The position numbers and the translations under genes were made by a program. A stretch of 64,000 nt of DNA, from positions 806,001-870,000 of the forward strand of contig CM016925.1 of NCBI GenBank assembly GCA_006247105.1, written 5' to 3'. The notes below the pieces were generated by a model that saw only the letters and a program-made list of their open reading frames with translations, searched no databases and had not been told where the DNA came from. This DNA comes from Giardia muris (lineage: Eukaryota; Fornicata; Diplomonadida; Hexamitidae). Shown one piece after another: positions 24,024 to 33,009 of this stretch (the stretch's first letter is position 1; every line of letters begins with the position of its first letter).

Positions 24024-25325
24024 CAAACCGGTATTGAGGACGGATCTCTCAAGAAGGGAGTTGCCCAAGAATGCCAAGGGAAAACAGAAGAGAAACTCTC
24101 TCAATTGAATCGGGAAGTCTCCTCACTCAAACAGCAGCTCGACAATGCTATCGATGAGTCCAAGAGGCATGCAAAGATGTGCGAGGACCTTCGGAAGGCC
24201 TCCGATCAGAAACAAGCCCTCATCAACGCCCTCACCACCGAGAAGGGGACCCTTCAGGAGCAGCTCTCCAAGACCACTGAGGACCTCAAGAGAGCACTTG
24301 CAGACCAGAAGGCCCAGAACCTCGCCCTCGAGAAGGAGGTTACCCAATTGAGGACCGAGAGCCATGACATGAAAGACCTTCAGAGACGCCTCGAGGAGGT
24401 GGAGGAGGAGAAGAAGGCCCTCCTCCAGAACCTCGCTGCTGTCGGGGGCAGGCTTCCCCCTGCACGGGAGGACAGCTCTCTCATCTCATCTGCCATCCAG
24501 GGAGACCTCAGCACACTCCGAAGGCATCTCGACCAGGCAGGACAGAAGGACTCCTCAGGCATGACGGCCCTGATGCACGCCGCCTCCCGAGGCCAGACCG
24601 AGGTCGTCCGCCTCCTTCGACCCCTCGAGGCCCACCTCCAGGACGGGAGGGGATGGACGGCCCTGATGCATGCAGTGGGGGGAGGACACGAGGAGTGTGT
24701 CGGCCTCCTCCTCCTGGAGAGGGACCTGAAGGACGGGGAGGGCAGGACGGCAGAGGACGTCGCCAACGGCCTTCCCGACGGGGAGAGGAGGAGGATCACA
24801 CCTCTCCTCAGAAAGAAGGTCCAGCTCCCCGACCTTCCCGATGAGCTCTCGTCCTTCCAGCTTACGGGGAGGCTCGGAAGGGGGGCCTTCGGGACCGTCT
24901 TCTCCGCCTGGTCCGAGGAGCACGGGAACTGCGCCCTGAAGGTCGTCGAGTACGAGGAGATGGAGAGGACGATCGTCGACTCCCTCCGAAGGGAGATGGG
25001 GACCATTCCCTCCCTCAAGCACCCCCACGTCCTCCGCTACCACCGGGTGCACGACGACCCGGACAACGGGACCGCCTACCTCGTGATGGAGTGGTGCTCC
25101 GGGACGCTCCTCGACGAGGTCCGGGGGCGCGGGGAGAGGAGAGAGCCCTTCAGGGACGATGAGGTGTGGAGATGCCTTCGGGAGATGGCGAGCGGTCTTG
25201 CCTACCTCCACGAGAAGAGGTATGTTCATAGAGACCTGAAGCCGGAGAACGTCCTCCTCTCCTATTATGGTTTCATTGGCCTTGGAGTATTGATATGTGA
25301 TACGCGGCATGTTCCTGTTGCTTGA
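24024..25325 (+). pseudogene. Coiled-coil/ankyrin/protein-kinase gene, broken at both ends (left arm)
   Basis: The open frame runs from just after a stop at 24021 to a TGA at 25323. No ATG precedes the coiled coil; the first in-frame ATG lies inside it (K-M-C-E-D). Order of parts: coiled coil (about 95 residues), two ankyrin repeats (S-G-M-T-A-L-M-H-A-A and G-W-T-A-L-M-H-A-V), then a kinase domain with G-R-G-A-F-G-T-V, the A-L-K-V-V Lys and H-R-D-L-K-P-E-N. The kinase stops right after the catalytic loop. The D-F-G magnesium motif and the whole activation segment are missing, replaced by unrelated residues and a stop, so it cannot phosphorylate. Giardia NEK-like kinases usually carry ankyrins after the kinase, so this order is unusual. 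Seven substitutions between arms fall here, six of them changing residues. Confidence 0.8.
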
Positions 25326-25418
25326 AAGATGGAATAGGTCTCCGAGTGGTCGCAGGACAACGTAAGCAGAGACAGTCCCCGAATCCGGGTGGACTGCCAC
25401 AGTAGACACATCTCCGAA

Positions 25419-26786
25419 ATGCTTTGGTTTGTGACCATTTGTGCAGCCTCACTTGTTGAGGCCTATGCCCGTGGAGAGCGTGAGTACAACGAGCTGACGT
25501 CTGCAGGTCCGGACGACGCCTGCTTCGCATCTCTCGGCCTGGACCTCAGAGAGATCTGCCCCCAGGTACTGGAAAGTGAGGGCGACGATGTGATACATCA
25601 GTATGCTGCCCTGCGTCTGACCAGCTGTTACCTCGAACTCACCGGACTCTCCCCTGTTCGGTGCTGCCCCCGTCGTCCCGGAAGAGCTTCCAAGCTTCGG
25701 GCATGTATCCGTACACTGGGCAAGGAGGAGGGAGGCACTGGGGTTGCGGTCTTCGTGCACCAGCTCGGTCGCATCTTTGATCTTTGCGTCTACCTCGAGG
25801 CATCGGCCTTCCAGCGACGTTCAGCGTCGGCTTCTCGTGACCTCCTGGCCTCATCCGAGCGTGCACATGATGCCTTGATTACATTGCAACAGACTGCGCA
25901 TAGCACACTCGAGGAGCTCTCCGCCCAAAGCTCTAATCTCCAGGCGTTGATCGAAGCTCTATCCGACTTGGCCCTGCATGCGGTCACTGCACAGGAGCAA
26001 TTGGGGAAGAGGATGGAGACACTAGATACGGCACTGTCGAGTCAGACGGCAAGTCTCCAAAAAGGTCTGAACGATGCCCTCGTCGCCCAGGAGTCTGTCA
26101 TAGCCCGGGTTGGTGCTCTGGTAGAAAGTCTCGAGGCCCGTCTGGACATCATACACGAGTCGCTCAACGTCACTGCCGATACTGTGAGGCACGTGTCGGA
26201 TGAGCTTGAGATAGCGGGAGGAAGGCTGTCCGGGATCGCTGCTTCCACAAATACTCTTCAAGGGGCAGTCGAGACGCTTACAGAGGAGGTCGAACGTCAT
26301 TCAGTCTACGTTGCTGAGGTGCACAAAGAGCAGCAAGCCTCGTCCGAAGCACTTTCAGCGGCCCTGGAGTCAGTCGAGCACCAAGCAAGACAGCAGACCG
26401 CTGCCCTGATCGCAGTTGGAGAGGCCGTGGAGAGGGTTACGACGATCGGCTTCCGCCCCTTCCACATCCTCGGCCTTCTCGAGAAGCGAGCTCCAGGCGG
26501 GGTCGTCTGGCATCTAGGCGGATATGTCGTGGCCCGTGCCTCTTCAGCCCTCTGTCACTCAGGAGATTCCGTCTCACTCGCCGCTCTCTTCTGCGCGACG
26601 TACCTCGTTGAGTATGCAGTCGGTAGCGGCGGAGCCCTTCTGGCATCATGCGTACCGCGCCCAGACGTCCTTGTTGCTGTGACACGTGGTCTGCAGTATC
26701 TGATACGTGCCCTGTCTATCCTTCCTATTATCCTCCCCCTCTTCCCGGCATACCACACCAAGAGAGCATCGAGGAAAGGGCGGTGA
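25419..26786 (+). CDS. Probable GEX1/KAR5/Brambleberry nuclear-fusion protein, left-arm copy
   Basis: The frame opens with GTG at 25389, but the first ATG (25419) gives a 455-aa protein with a good signal peptide (M-L-W-F-V-T-I-C-A-A-S-L-V-E-A-Y-A). A Cys-rich domain follows with Cys at 35, 47, 70, 82 and 83, in the pattern C-x11-C-x22-C-x11-C and with A-A-L-R-L-T-S-C before G. Next come L-C-V-Y-L-E-A-S-A-F-Q-R, a coiled coil of about 220 residues, and two or three hydrophobic spans near the C-terminus (S-L-A-A-L-F-C-A-T-Y-L-V-E-Y-A). Signal, Cys-rich domain, coil and C-terminal spans is the layout of GEX1/KAR5/Brambleberry, nuclear-envelope proteins needed for karyogamy. The Cys spacing and the L-T-x-C and A-T-Y-L-V-E stretches are what I rely on; the function is inferred. 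Arm copies are identical. Confidence 0.7.
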   Translation: MLWFVTICAASLVEAYARGEREYNELTSAGPDDACFASLGLDLREICPQVLESEGDDVIHQYAALRLTSCYLELTGLSPVRCCPRRPGRASKLRACIRTLGKEEGGTGVAVFVHQLGRIFDLCVYLEASAFQRRSASASRDLLASSERAHDALITLQQTAHSTLEELSAQSSNLQALIEALSDLALHAVTAQEQLGKRMETLDTALSSQTASLQKGLNDALVAQESVIARVGALVESLEARLDIIHESLNVTADTVRHVSDELEIAGGRLSGIAASTNTLQGAVETLTEEVERHSVYVAEVHKEQQASSEALSAALESVEHQARQQTAALIAVGEAVERVTTIGFRPFHILGLLEKRAPGGVVWHLGGYVVARASSALCHSGDSVSLAALFCATYLVEYAVGSGGALLASCVPRPDVLVAVTRGLQYLIRALSILPIILPLFPAYHTKRASRKGR

Positions 26787-27266
26787 CGAAGTCCGTTCAT
26801 AGATCAAGAGCTCGTAACGCCCGGGCCAGCGACTCGTCCTCTGACGGAGTCCGGATGGAGGCGAGGTCCACGAACGAGGGGATCTGGTCAGGGCTGTATC
26901 GTCGGAACTCGTCTGGAGTAGCCGCGAGTGGCGAGACGAGTTGTCCGTGTAAGGCATCCTCGGTTGGGCGCCTTGTGGGGAAGGGGTCTCTGGGAAGTAC
27001 TTTTTGCCTCCTCATGGATGGAAGGTCAGGAGCATCGTAGGAATACAGACTCGATGATGCAGAATCCACGGGGGATGAAGTCTTGAGGGCAGGGGGCCAG
27101 TGAGACTCTTTCTTTTGTACATCGAGCCCCAGTTCTGGCCTCTCTTGCCTCTTTCAGAGGTTGGGGTGTCTTCTCAGAAGATCCTGGCCACATCGTACTC
27201 TGCACGCCCTCACCCAATTATCGCTAGTTCGGCTATCGATAGAGTGTATCCCTCGATTAAAAGAAG
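26787..27266. other. Gene-free stretch between the GEX1-like and quinone reductase genes
   Basis: About 480 bp with no supported gene. The open frames are short and do not resemble any family. An A-rich tract (ttaaaagaag) sits just before the quinone reductase ATG and is the likely initiator. Mirrored at 40762-41241. Confidence 0.5.
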
Positions 27267-27761
27267 ATGCGCATCGTCCTCTACTACTCCCACCTGGCCG
27301 AGCCTGTGAGCGTCGTCAACGCCCCTCTGATCGAGGAGGCGAAGAAGCTCCCCAACGTCCAGGTCCGTTGGCTCGACTCTCTCTACCCCTCCTTCCGTCT
27401 GACCCCCGAACAGATTGCTGCCGAGCAGAAGATCATCGAGGGTGCTGACGCGGTCTTCTTCCAGTTTCCAGTCCACTGGTTCTCCTGCCCTGCAATGCTC
27501 AAGAGCTTCATCGATTCGGTCTTCGCCTATGGGTGGGCCTACGGGACAGGAGAGGCGTTACGTGGAAAGAAGTACCGCGTGATCATGACGACCGGTGGGA
27601 ACTCTAAGAGCTATTCTGGAGAGTTCACGATCAACGATCTCGCAAAGCCCTTCATCACCTCCGCGAAGTATTGCAGCATGGAGCCACTGCCTTTCCACGT
27701 GATCTACTCCGACAGTCCGAGTGAGGGCCGTGTGGAGAAGTACCTCTCCCTCTTCAAGTGA
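27267..27761 (+). CDS. NAD(P)H quinone reductase, flavodoxin fold, left-arm copy
   Basis: The 164-aa protein begins M-R-I-V-L-Y-Y-S-H (phosphate-loop strand of the flavodoxin-like fold). It contains F-F-Q-F-P-V-H-W-F-S-C-P-A-M-L-K and the M-T-T-G-G-N loop, both flavin-contacting segments of the KefF/MdaB/DT-diaphorase family. Such enzymes use FMN or FAD to pass two electrons from NAD(P)H to quinones, avoiding semiquinone radicals. Giardia quinone reductases resemble bacterial ones and have been discussed as laterally acquired; I infer the same may hold here. The stop codon lies within an AGTGAA polyadenylation signal (27757-27762). The right-arm copy is identical. Together with the peroxiredoxin it gives each arm two oxygen-defence genes. 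Confidence 0.85.
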   Translation: MRIVLYYSHLAEPVSVVNAPLIEEAKKLPNVQVRWLDSLYPSFRLTPEQIAAEQKIIEGADAVFFQFPVHWFSCPAMLKSFIDSVFAYGWAYGTGEALRGKKYRVIMTTGGNSKSYSGEFTINDLAKPFITSAKYCSMEPLPFHVIYSDSPSEGRVEKYLSLFK

Positions 27762-27762
27762 A
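27757..27762 (+). terminator. Polyadenylation signal AGTGAA overlapping the stop
   Basis: The last Lys codon and TGA stop of the quinone reductase gene spell a-AGTGAA-t, matching AGTRAA. The mirror is at 40266-40271. Confidence 0.6.
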
Positions 27763-28124
27763 TCCTCCTGGAGCGGGGTCGGCATCGAGGTCCTCTAGTG
27801 TGGAGTGCTCAGAGAGGGGAGGATCATCTCCAGTCTTCTCTGAAGGGCGGGAACGAACAGGACCGATGGAACAGCAGTCCAGAGCTCTCATCAACGGCCT
27901 GACATCCCTGGGTGGCTGTGGAGTGGGCCGCATCATCGACTCGTCAACCTCCAAACGACCTCGAGGCACCTCTGGAGATACAGGCACCCGGGTGCAGACG
28001 GGACGAGTCAGTTCGGGGGCTGGCCCTTGCCCTCCAATGGAGCCCGGACGACCCGCAATGCTCGGGACGATCGACCGCTCCTCCGGGAGAGCAGCATCGG
28101 AGATCGACGTCCTCGAGGGCTCGA

Positions 28125-29262
28125 TGGAGGTGAAAGCTCGAGATGCGGGAGCATGTGAGACAGGTTCGACCTTCACCATCCCGGGGGTTGAGGGGACGTT
28201 CTGCAAGAAGTGTTCGGCTGATGCTGAGGCCCCGATCAATGGGAAGTGTGGGGCGACTACTGCTGTCACGGATGCTGAATGCGCCAATGGTGTCTGTACA
28301 AAGTGTGGAGACTCAAGTACGGACTACTTCCTCTTCTATGGTGGGTGCTACAAGACGGACACCTCTCCCGGGAACAAGCTCTGCAAGACCGTGGTTGCTG
28401 GGAAGTGCACCGATCTCCAGGATAACTCTCCCGCCTTCATCAAGAGTGAGGTTCTCTACCTCTGCAGTGACACCTCAGAAGATGCAGGAGGAAAAGAGAA
28501 CTGCGGTACATGCACCTATGCGGCCCCAACTCCAGGAGGGAACTCAGGTGGAAACGGAGGTTCGACCACCTCCCGTAACGGAGAGGTCTTCACCTGCAAG
28601 TCCTGCCTTCCCGGCTTTGGCCTTGTTGGAGAGACTGGCAAGACCTGCAAGGCCTGTACCATCCAGAACTGCAAGACGTGCGACACGGACGAGAAGACCT
28701 GCAAGGTCTGCCTCCCCTCCTTCGGCCCGACCTACAGCTCCTCCCTTGCCATCACGTCCTGCGACTCCTGTCCCAAGAACTGCACCTCCTGCACCAACCT
28801 CGGTCCGGGGCTCGTCTGCACCGAGTGTCAGACTGATCAGGCCCCGATCGACGGGGGGTGTGTTCCTGCAAACGAGACCACCAAGAAGGTCTGCGCCGAC
28901 TCCTCCGGCTCCTGCACGTCCTGCCTCAATGGATACGTCCCCTACCTCGAGGGATGCTACTCGACCTTCAAGGCCGCCGAGCTGGGCGTCTGTGCGAAGG
29001 AGAAGCAGTTCCTGGTCGGGAACACGACGGTCTGCTCCGAGTGCAAGCCGGGCTTCGTCCCGATCAACGGAGAGTGCTTCCCGGTCGCCTCGACGAGCGT
29101 GACGAGGGCGACCCAGATCTGCCAGAAGGAGGACGGAACCGCCCTCGATGCGTCCTCCACGAGGTGCGGGAAGTGCCAGGACGTGACCGGGACCCCGGCT
29201 ACTCAGTTCTTCCTCCTCAACGGGGGCTGCTACAACGTCTCCTCGGAAATCAAGATGGCATC
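28125..29262 (+). pseudogene. VSP gene fragment without ends, left arm
   Basis: The open frame covers about 375 residues of typical VSP sequence: many CxxC pairs (C-K-K-C, C-T-K-C, C-K-S-C, C-K-A-C, C-K-T-C, C-D-S-C), Gly-Gly-Cys-Tyr blocks (F-L-L-N-G-G-C-Y) and F-V-P-I-N-G. No signal peptide precedes it; the wider frame begins at a GTG inside unrelated sequence. Homology stops after N-G-G-C-Y-N-V-S-S, with no membrane span or C-R-G-K tail. As it stands it cannot make a surface VSP, but it could serve as a silent donor for gene conversion of the full VSP 2 kb downstream, with which it shares modules. Five substitutions between arms cluster in 47 bp of its Gly/Ser linker. Edges are approximate; 27763-28124 holds nothing I recognise. 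Confidence 0.8.
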
Positions 29263-31210
29263 TTCTTTAGGGAGTCCGGGATGCTTCCCCATAGGGGAGA
29301 TGGGGGTTGATCACACCTCCCGTTTCCCGGCCGGCTCTGGGAGGGAGCCAGCAGACAGGACCCCCGCTCCTTGGCTCGGTGGGCCCTGGGCGTTCTAGTC
29401 AGAGAAGTGGCGGGAGATGCTTCCAGTCGACCGGGGGCTGGAGGCTCTTTCGACAAGAAGGCCGATGTGCTTGGAGCCCTTCGGTCATCCTCCTCAGAGA
29501 AGGGAGAGGGGAAGACTCGCTCCGGGATGTCCGAGGGAGGGGATGGTGGGGGCTCGTCCACGTTGGTGATAGCAGTCCATTCGATCGGCCCCTCCCCGAG
29601 CAGCTGGTGGGCTCAGGCCGGGGAGCTGTGTGATTATCCCGCTCTCCTGAGGTGTCCAGGAACAACAGAACGGACCGGGACGTCCTGGATGAGCAGGCCC
29701 GAACCATGAGCATCGATCTGGCCCTCGACCTGTCAAGGAACGACGCACCATCCTTTCGGAGAGCCCCGGTGGGACGCACATCTGACGCCGTTCCTCGTTG
29801 GTTAGAAGCCGGGGGAGCCATGACCACTCAGAAGGACTCCTGCCTGTGGCTTCGAGCGGAGCATAACTGCCGGGATCTGTCCCTCACGACCTGAAGCCGC
29901 CCCGGGCGTGGCTAATCTCCTCTCGATGGCCGGTGTACGATACCCCGGAGGTAAGGACAGTCGAGCAGTCCCTTGGGCCCGGGGTTGCACGATGAAGTCC
30001 TCCACAAGCGACCTCTTGGCCTCCCCTGTTTCCCCCTCCTCGTCTTTGTAGTCACAGAGAGGGTAGAAGGTCTGCATGGCCTGGGGCCGAGCCATCGGGG
30101 AGTAGAAGGATGCTTCTGACTTCTCGGTACGCAGAGGAGGCTGCAGGAACCGGCCACCAAAGAGCCCGCAAGTCGTAGGCCAGGCCGGCCCCGGAGGATC
30201 GTGTCGACTGGGCGCTTCTTGTTGGACTGCACGACCGCCCAATGGGACTTCCTGGGCGTCTTCGGAACCCCCCTGCCCCTCGGTTCTCTGTGGTCCAGGA
30301 CGTCCTGCTGGCCCCCACGATCCGAGCTGGGATGACCGCTGACCTCAGAGGCGTGGGATGTCTGGACGGAAGCACAGCATTGAGGAAACCTTCGACCGGT
30401 CTCCTTTCGGACTGGGAGACGAGCAACGGGGCAACTACGGGGTCTTCCGGGCCGACTGGAAGCGATGAAGTCTGTCCTTCAGAGTGGAGTCAGTGGCATA
30501 CGAGCCCTCTAACGTCCCAGACCATCAGCCCCGAAGACGAGGACCGAGCCTTCGTCTGAGCATCGTCGTCGGTCCAGTCCTGACCGAGTACGCCAAGGAT
30601 ACTGCCTCCCTGTGCAGTCCCCAGGCGGATCGATGCCCAGGACGTTCCTCCACCAGAGGCGTCTTGAGGCATGCGAGACTGCTCAGGACTTCCGGATGCT
30701 GCGAGTCTCCTGTCAGGGATCGGCACGCCATCTCAACTATCAGCCGTGCTCCTCGTCCACCAGCGTGGTCCTGGACTGGTCCACGTAGCACTCGCACAAG
30801 TGGAGCCGGGACAACCAGGGTGCTGGTAGAGTTGTCCAGTGCCGAGGGATGTGATCACATGCTCCCCGTCGAAGCGGACCCCCGGGCCCTGTCATGGCCG
30901 GACTTGTCCCTGAGGGCAGACGACCACATGAGGTCATGAACCTGCCTGCAGAACGGCCTCTCCCCTCAACTCAAAGGCGTCCGATGTCCTCCAGATCCAC
31001 GGGGGGAGTGAGTCCAGGACGGGGGATGGGCCTTCGGACTATTCCCAAGTCGGATCTGTCCCGTCCTGCGGGATGTCCCTTCCCCCTTGACAATACCGTG
31101 ACCCCTCTGGACGACCTCGAACGCCTCTTCCCACATCCCGACAGTCCTTCTGAGCCCTCTGTCCGGCACCAGCACATCCCGGAACCCCGCTTCGACCCTC
31201 TACCGGTAGA
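29263..31210. other. 1.9-kb gene-free GC-rich stretch, left arm
   Basis: Frames are open on both strands because of the base composition, but none starts well or shows a family signature. A minus-strand piece near 30000-30100 (C-D-Y-K-D-E-E-G-E-T-G-E-A-K-R) looks somewhat protein-like and may be a remnant. The right end supplies the VSP upstream region; the start context is taga-ATGTT, close to the initiator reported for Giardia VSP genes. Mirrored at 36818-38765. Confidence 0.4.
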
Positions 31211-33001
31211 ATGTTCGTTTCACTCCTGCTCGTGGTGAGTGCTGTCCTCGCTGCCCAAGTAAGGGCCTCTCTTCCCGGCGACAACGAGGTTCGAAAAGTC
31301 AGGAGCGACACTTGTTCCATCGACAACTGCAAGACGTGCAACTCTGCTGACAGCACGAAGTGTGACGCCTGCAACGACGGCTTCCTTCCCAAGGAAGACA
31401 AGACCGCCTGCTACACCTGCGCCGCTTGCACCAACTGTGCCACGGCGAGTTCTGACAACACCTGCGACACCTGCAAGACTGGATATGACACTCCAGCCAG
31501 TAAGTGCAACACCTGCGCCTCGGGCTACAAACCCGACAGCTCGACCTCCATGACTCAGTGCTTCGAGTGCACGAGCTGCGACCACTGCACCGAGGCGAGC
31601 CAGGCCAACACCTGCAAGACGTGCGCAACTGGATACGCTGTTGGAACCGGGAAGTGCGACGCCTGCGCTTCGGGCTTCCTTCCGAAAGCTGACGGGACCT
31701 GCGTCTCCTGCACTGACACCACCAAGTGTTCTAACTGTGTCCAGGCGAGTGATGTTGACACCTGCTCAGGTTGTGCGGACGAGTACTTCCTCGACACCAC
31801 ATGTAAGAAGTGCAGCGCGGGTTGTAAGACGTGCTCCGATGCCAACACCTGCTCCAAGTGCCTTGATGGATACAAGCTTGACAACAGTGCCTGCACTGCT
31901 TGCACCGTCACCAACTGCAAGACATGTGACACCGACGTCAGCACATGCACCGCCTGCAAGGAGGGCTTCGGCCTTACTGGGACAGCCACCAAGGCCTGCA
32001 CCGCCTGTGGGATCGATGGCTGTGGGACTTGTGACGACGACGTGACGAAGTGCACAAAGTGCAAGACCGGCCTCGCATCCCTCGGCACCCCCATCTCGGC
32101 CTGCCTCGACCTCCAGGACCCCGAGTGCCAGCAGGCCGAGAAGGTCGGGTCGAACGACGTCTGCGTCCAGTGCTCCCAGACCCACGCCCCCGTCGACGGG
32201 AAGTGCGTCCCGATCTCCTCGGCTGTCTGCACCACCCCCTCCATCTGCACGTCCTGCAAGAACGGCTTCATGCTGTACTCCGGGGGCTGCTACTCGACCC
32301 GGAAGGCCGCGGACCTCGGGATCTGCGCCCGGAGCCGCCAGAGCCTCGTCGGGGATGCGCTCGTCTGTGGTGAGTGCTCTGCCGGGTTCGTCCCAATCGA
32401 CGGGTCCTGCCGTCCTGTCTCGGGGTCTGTGAGGACGAACATCAACACGATCTGCTTCGATGACGCGACTGGGACGACGGCCGCCAACAAGGACTCGAGG
32501 AGCTGCAAGGCGTGCAGGAACGGGTATTTCCTCTTCAACGGAGGCTGCTACCCAACAACCGGGAACTCTGTCGGGGCGTCCATCTGCACCAATGTCGACA
32601 ACAACGGGAAGTGCACTGCCGCCCCGACCGGCGGCGCACCCCTCATCCTCAACAGCGACGGGACCTTCAGCCCCTGCCCCACCGGGTGCGGGATGTGCCA
32701 GAAGGACGCGACGAGCGGGGACGTCACCTGCTCCTCCTGCGGCCTGGGGTACTACAACTCGGCCTCTAGTGGCACCACCTGCACGGCCTGTCCCAGTGGG
32801 TGCACCTCCTGTCCAAGTGGGACGTGCGACCTCTGCTGGGACGGCTCCACTCCCACCAACGATGTCTGCCCCTCTCCCCCCTCCTCCAGCTCCTCGGGAC
32901 TCTCGGGGGGTGCCATTGCGGGAATCGTCATTGCCGTCCTGCTGGTGCTGGGAGGCCTCGGGGGCTTCCTCGGTTGGTGGTTCGGATGCAGGAGGAAGTG
33001 A
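31211..33001 (+). CDS. Variant-specific surface protein, left-arm copy, CRRK tail
   Basis: The complete 596-aa VSP has a signal peptide (M-F-V-S-L-L-L-V-V-S-A-V-L-A-A), about 540 residues of Cys-rich ectodomain with some thirty CxxC motifs, Gly-Gly-Cys-Tyr blocks, a Ser-rich stalk, one membrane span (A-I-A-G-I-V-I-A-V-L-L-V-L-G-G-L-G-G) and a five-residue cytoplasmic tail C-R-R-K after G. VSPs coat the trophozoite and are exchanged for antigenic variation, one being expressed at a time. In G. intestinalis the CRGKA tail is palmitoylated on Cys and its Arg is a target of arginine deiminase. Here Gly is replaced by Arg through a single base (32993, A in place of G); the right-arm copy keeps C-R-G-K. 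No other residue differs between the two copies. Confidence 0.95.
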   Translation: MFVSLLLVVSAVLAAQVRASLPGDNEVRKVRSDTCSIDNCKTCNSADSTKCDACNDGFLPKEDKTACYTCAACTNCATASSDNTCDTCKTGYDTPASKCNTCASGYKPDSSTSMTQCFECTSCDHCTEASQANTCKTCATGYAVGTGKCDACASGFLPKADGTCVSCTDTTKCSNCVQASDVDTCSGCADEYFLDTTCKKCSAGCKTCSDANTCSKCLDGYKLDNSACTACTVTNCKTCDTDVSTCTACKEGFGLTGTATKACTACGIDGCGTCDDDVTKCTKCKTGLASLGTPISACLDLQDPECQQAEKVGSNDVCVQCSQTHAPVDGKCVPISSAVCTTPSICTSCKNGFMLYSGGCYSTRKAADLGICARSRQSLVGDALVCGECSAGFVPIDGSCRPVSGSVRTNINTICFDDATGTTAANKDSRSCKACRNGYFLFNGGCYPTTGNSVGASICTNVDNNGKCTAAPTGGAPLILNSDGTFSPCPTGCGMCQKDATSGDVTCSSCGLGYYNSASSGTTCTACPSGCTSCPSGTCDLCWDGSTPTNDVCPSPPSSSSSGLSGGAIAGIVIAVLLVLGGLGGFLGWWFGCRRK

Positions 33002-33006
33002 GTGAA
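33001..33006 (+). terminator. Polyadenylation signal AGTGAA at the VSP stop
   Basis: AGTGAA begins on the last base of the VSP stop codon. The inverted repeat ends three bases later (33009). The mirror copy is at 35022-35027. Confidence 0.65.
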
Positions 33007-33009
33007 TGG

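Larger units (their letters stand above)
21852..33009. repeat. 11158-bp inverted repeat, left arm
   Basis: This arm is the reverse complement of 35019-46176. Paired positions sum to 68028 throughout with no indel. The outer end is at tcttttgaagccatgg; beyond it the flanks diverge. The inner end is 8 bp past the VSP stop, directly after its AGTGAA signal. I find 14 differences between arms: 23840, 24312, 24321, 24511, 24871, 24873, 24936, 25017, 28532, 28542, 28543, 28577, 28578 and 32993 (left-arm coordinates), about 99.87% identity. Confidence 0.97.

Noticed and set aside
24555..25409. 284-codon minus-strand frame opposite the kinase pseudogene
   Set aside because: Shadow of the kinase frame; low-complexity, and the plus strand shows clear kinase motifs.
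27758..28124. 5' part of the open frame that includes the VSP fragment
   Set aside because: It starts at a GTG overlapping the quinone reductase stop, and its residues are not VSP-like; the open frame there is chance.
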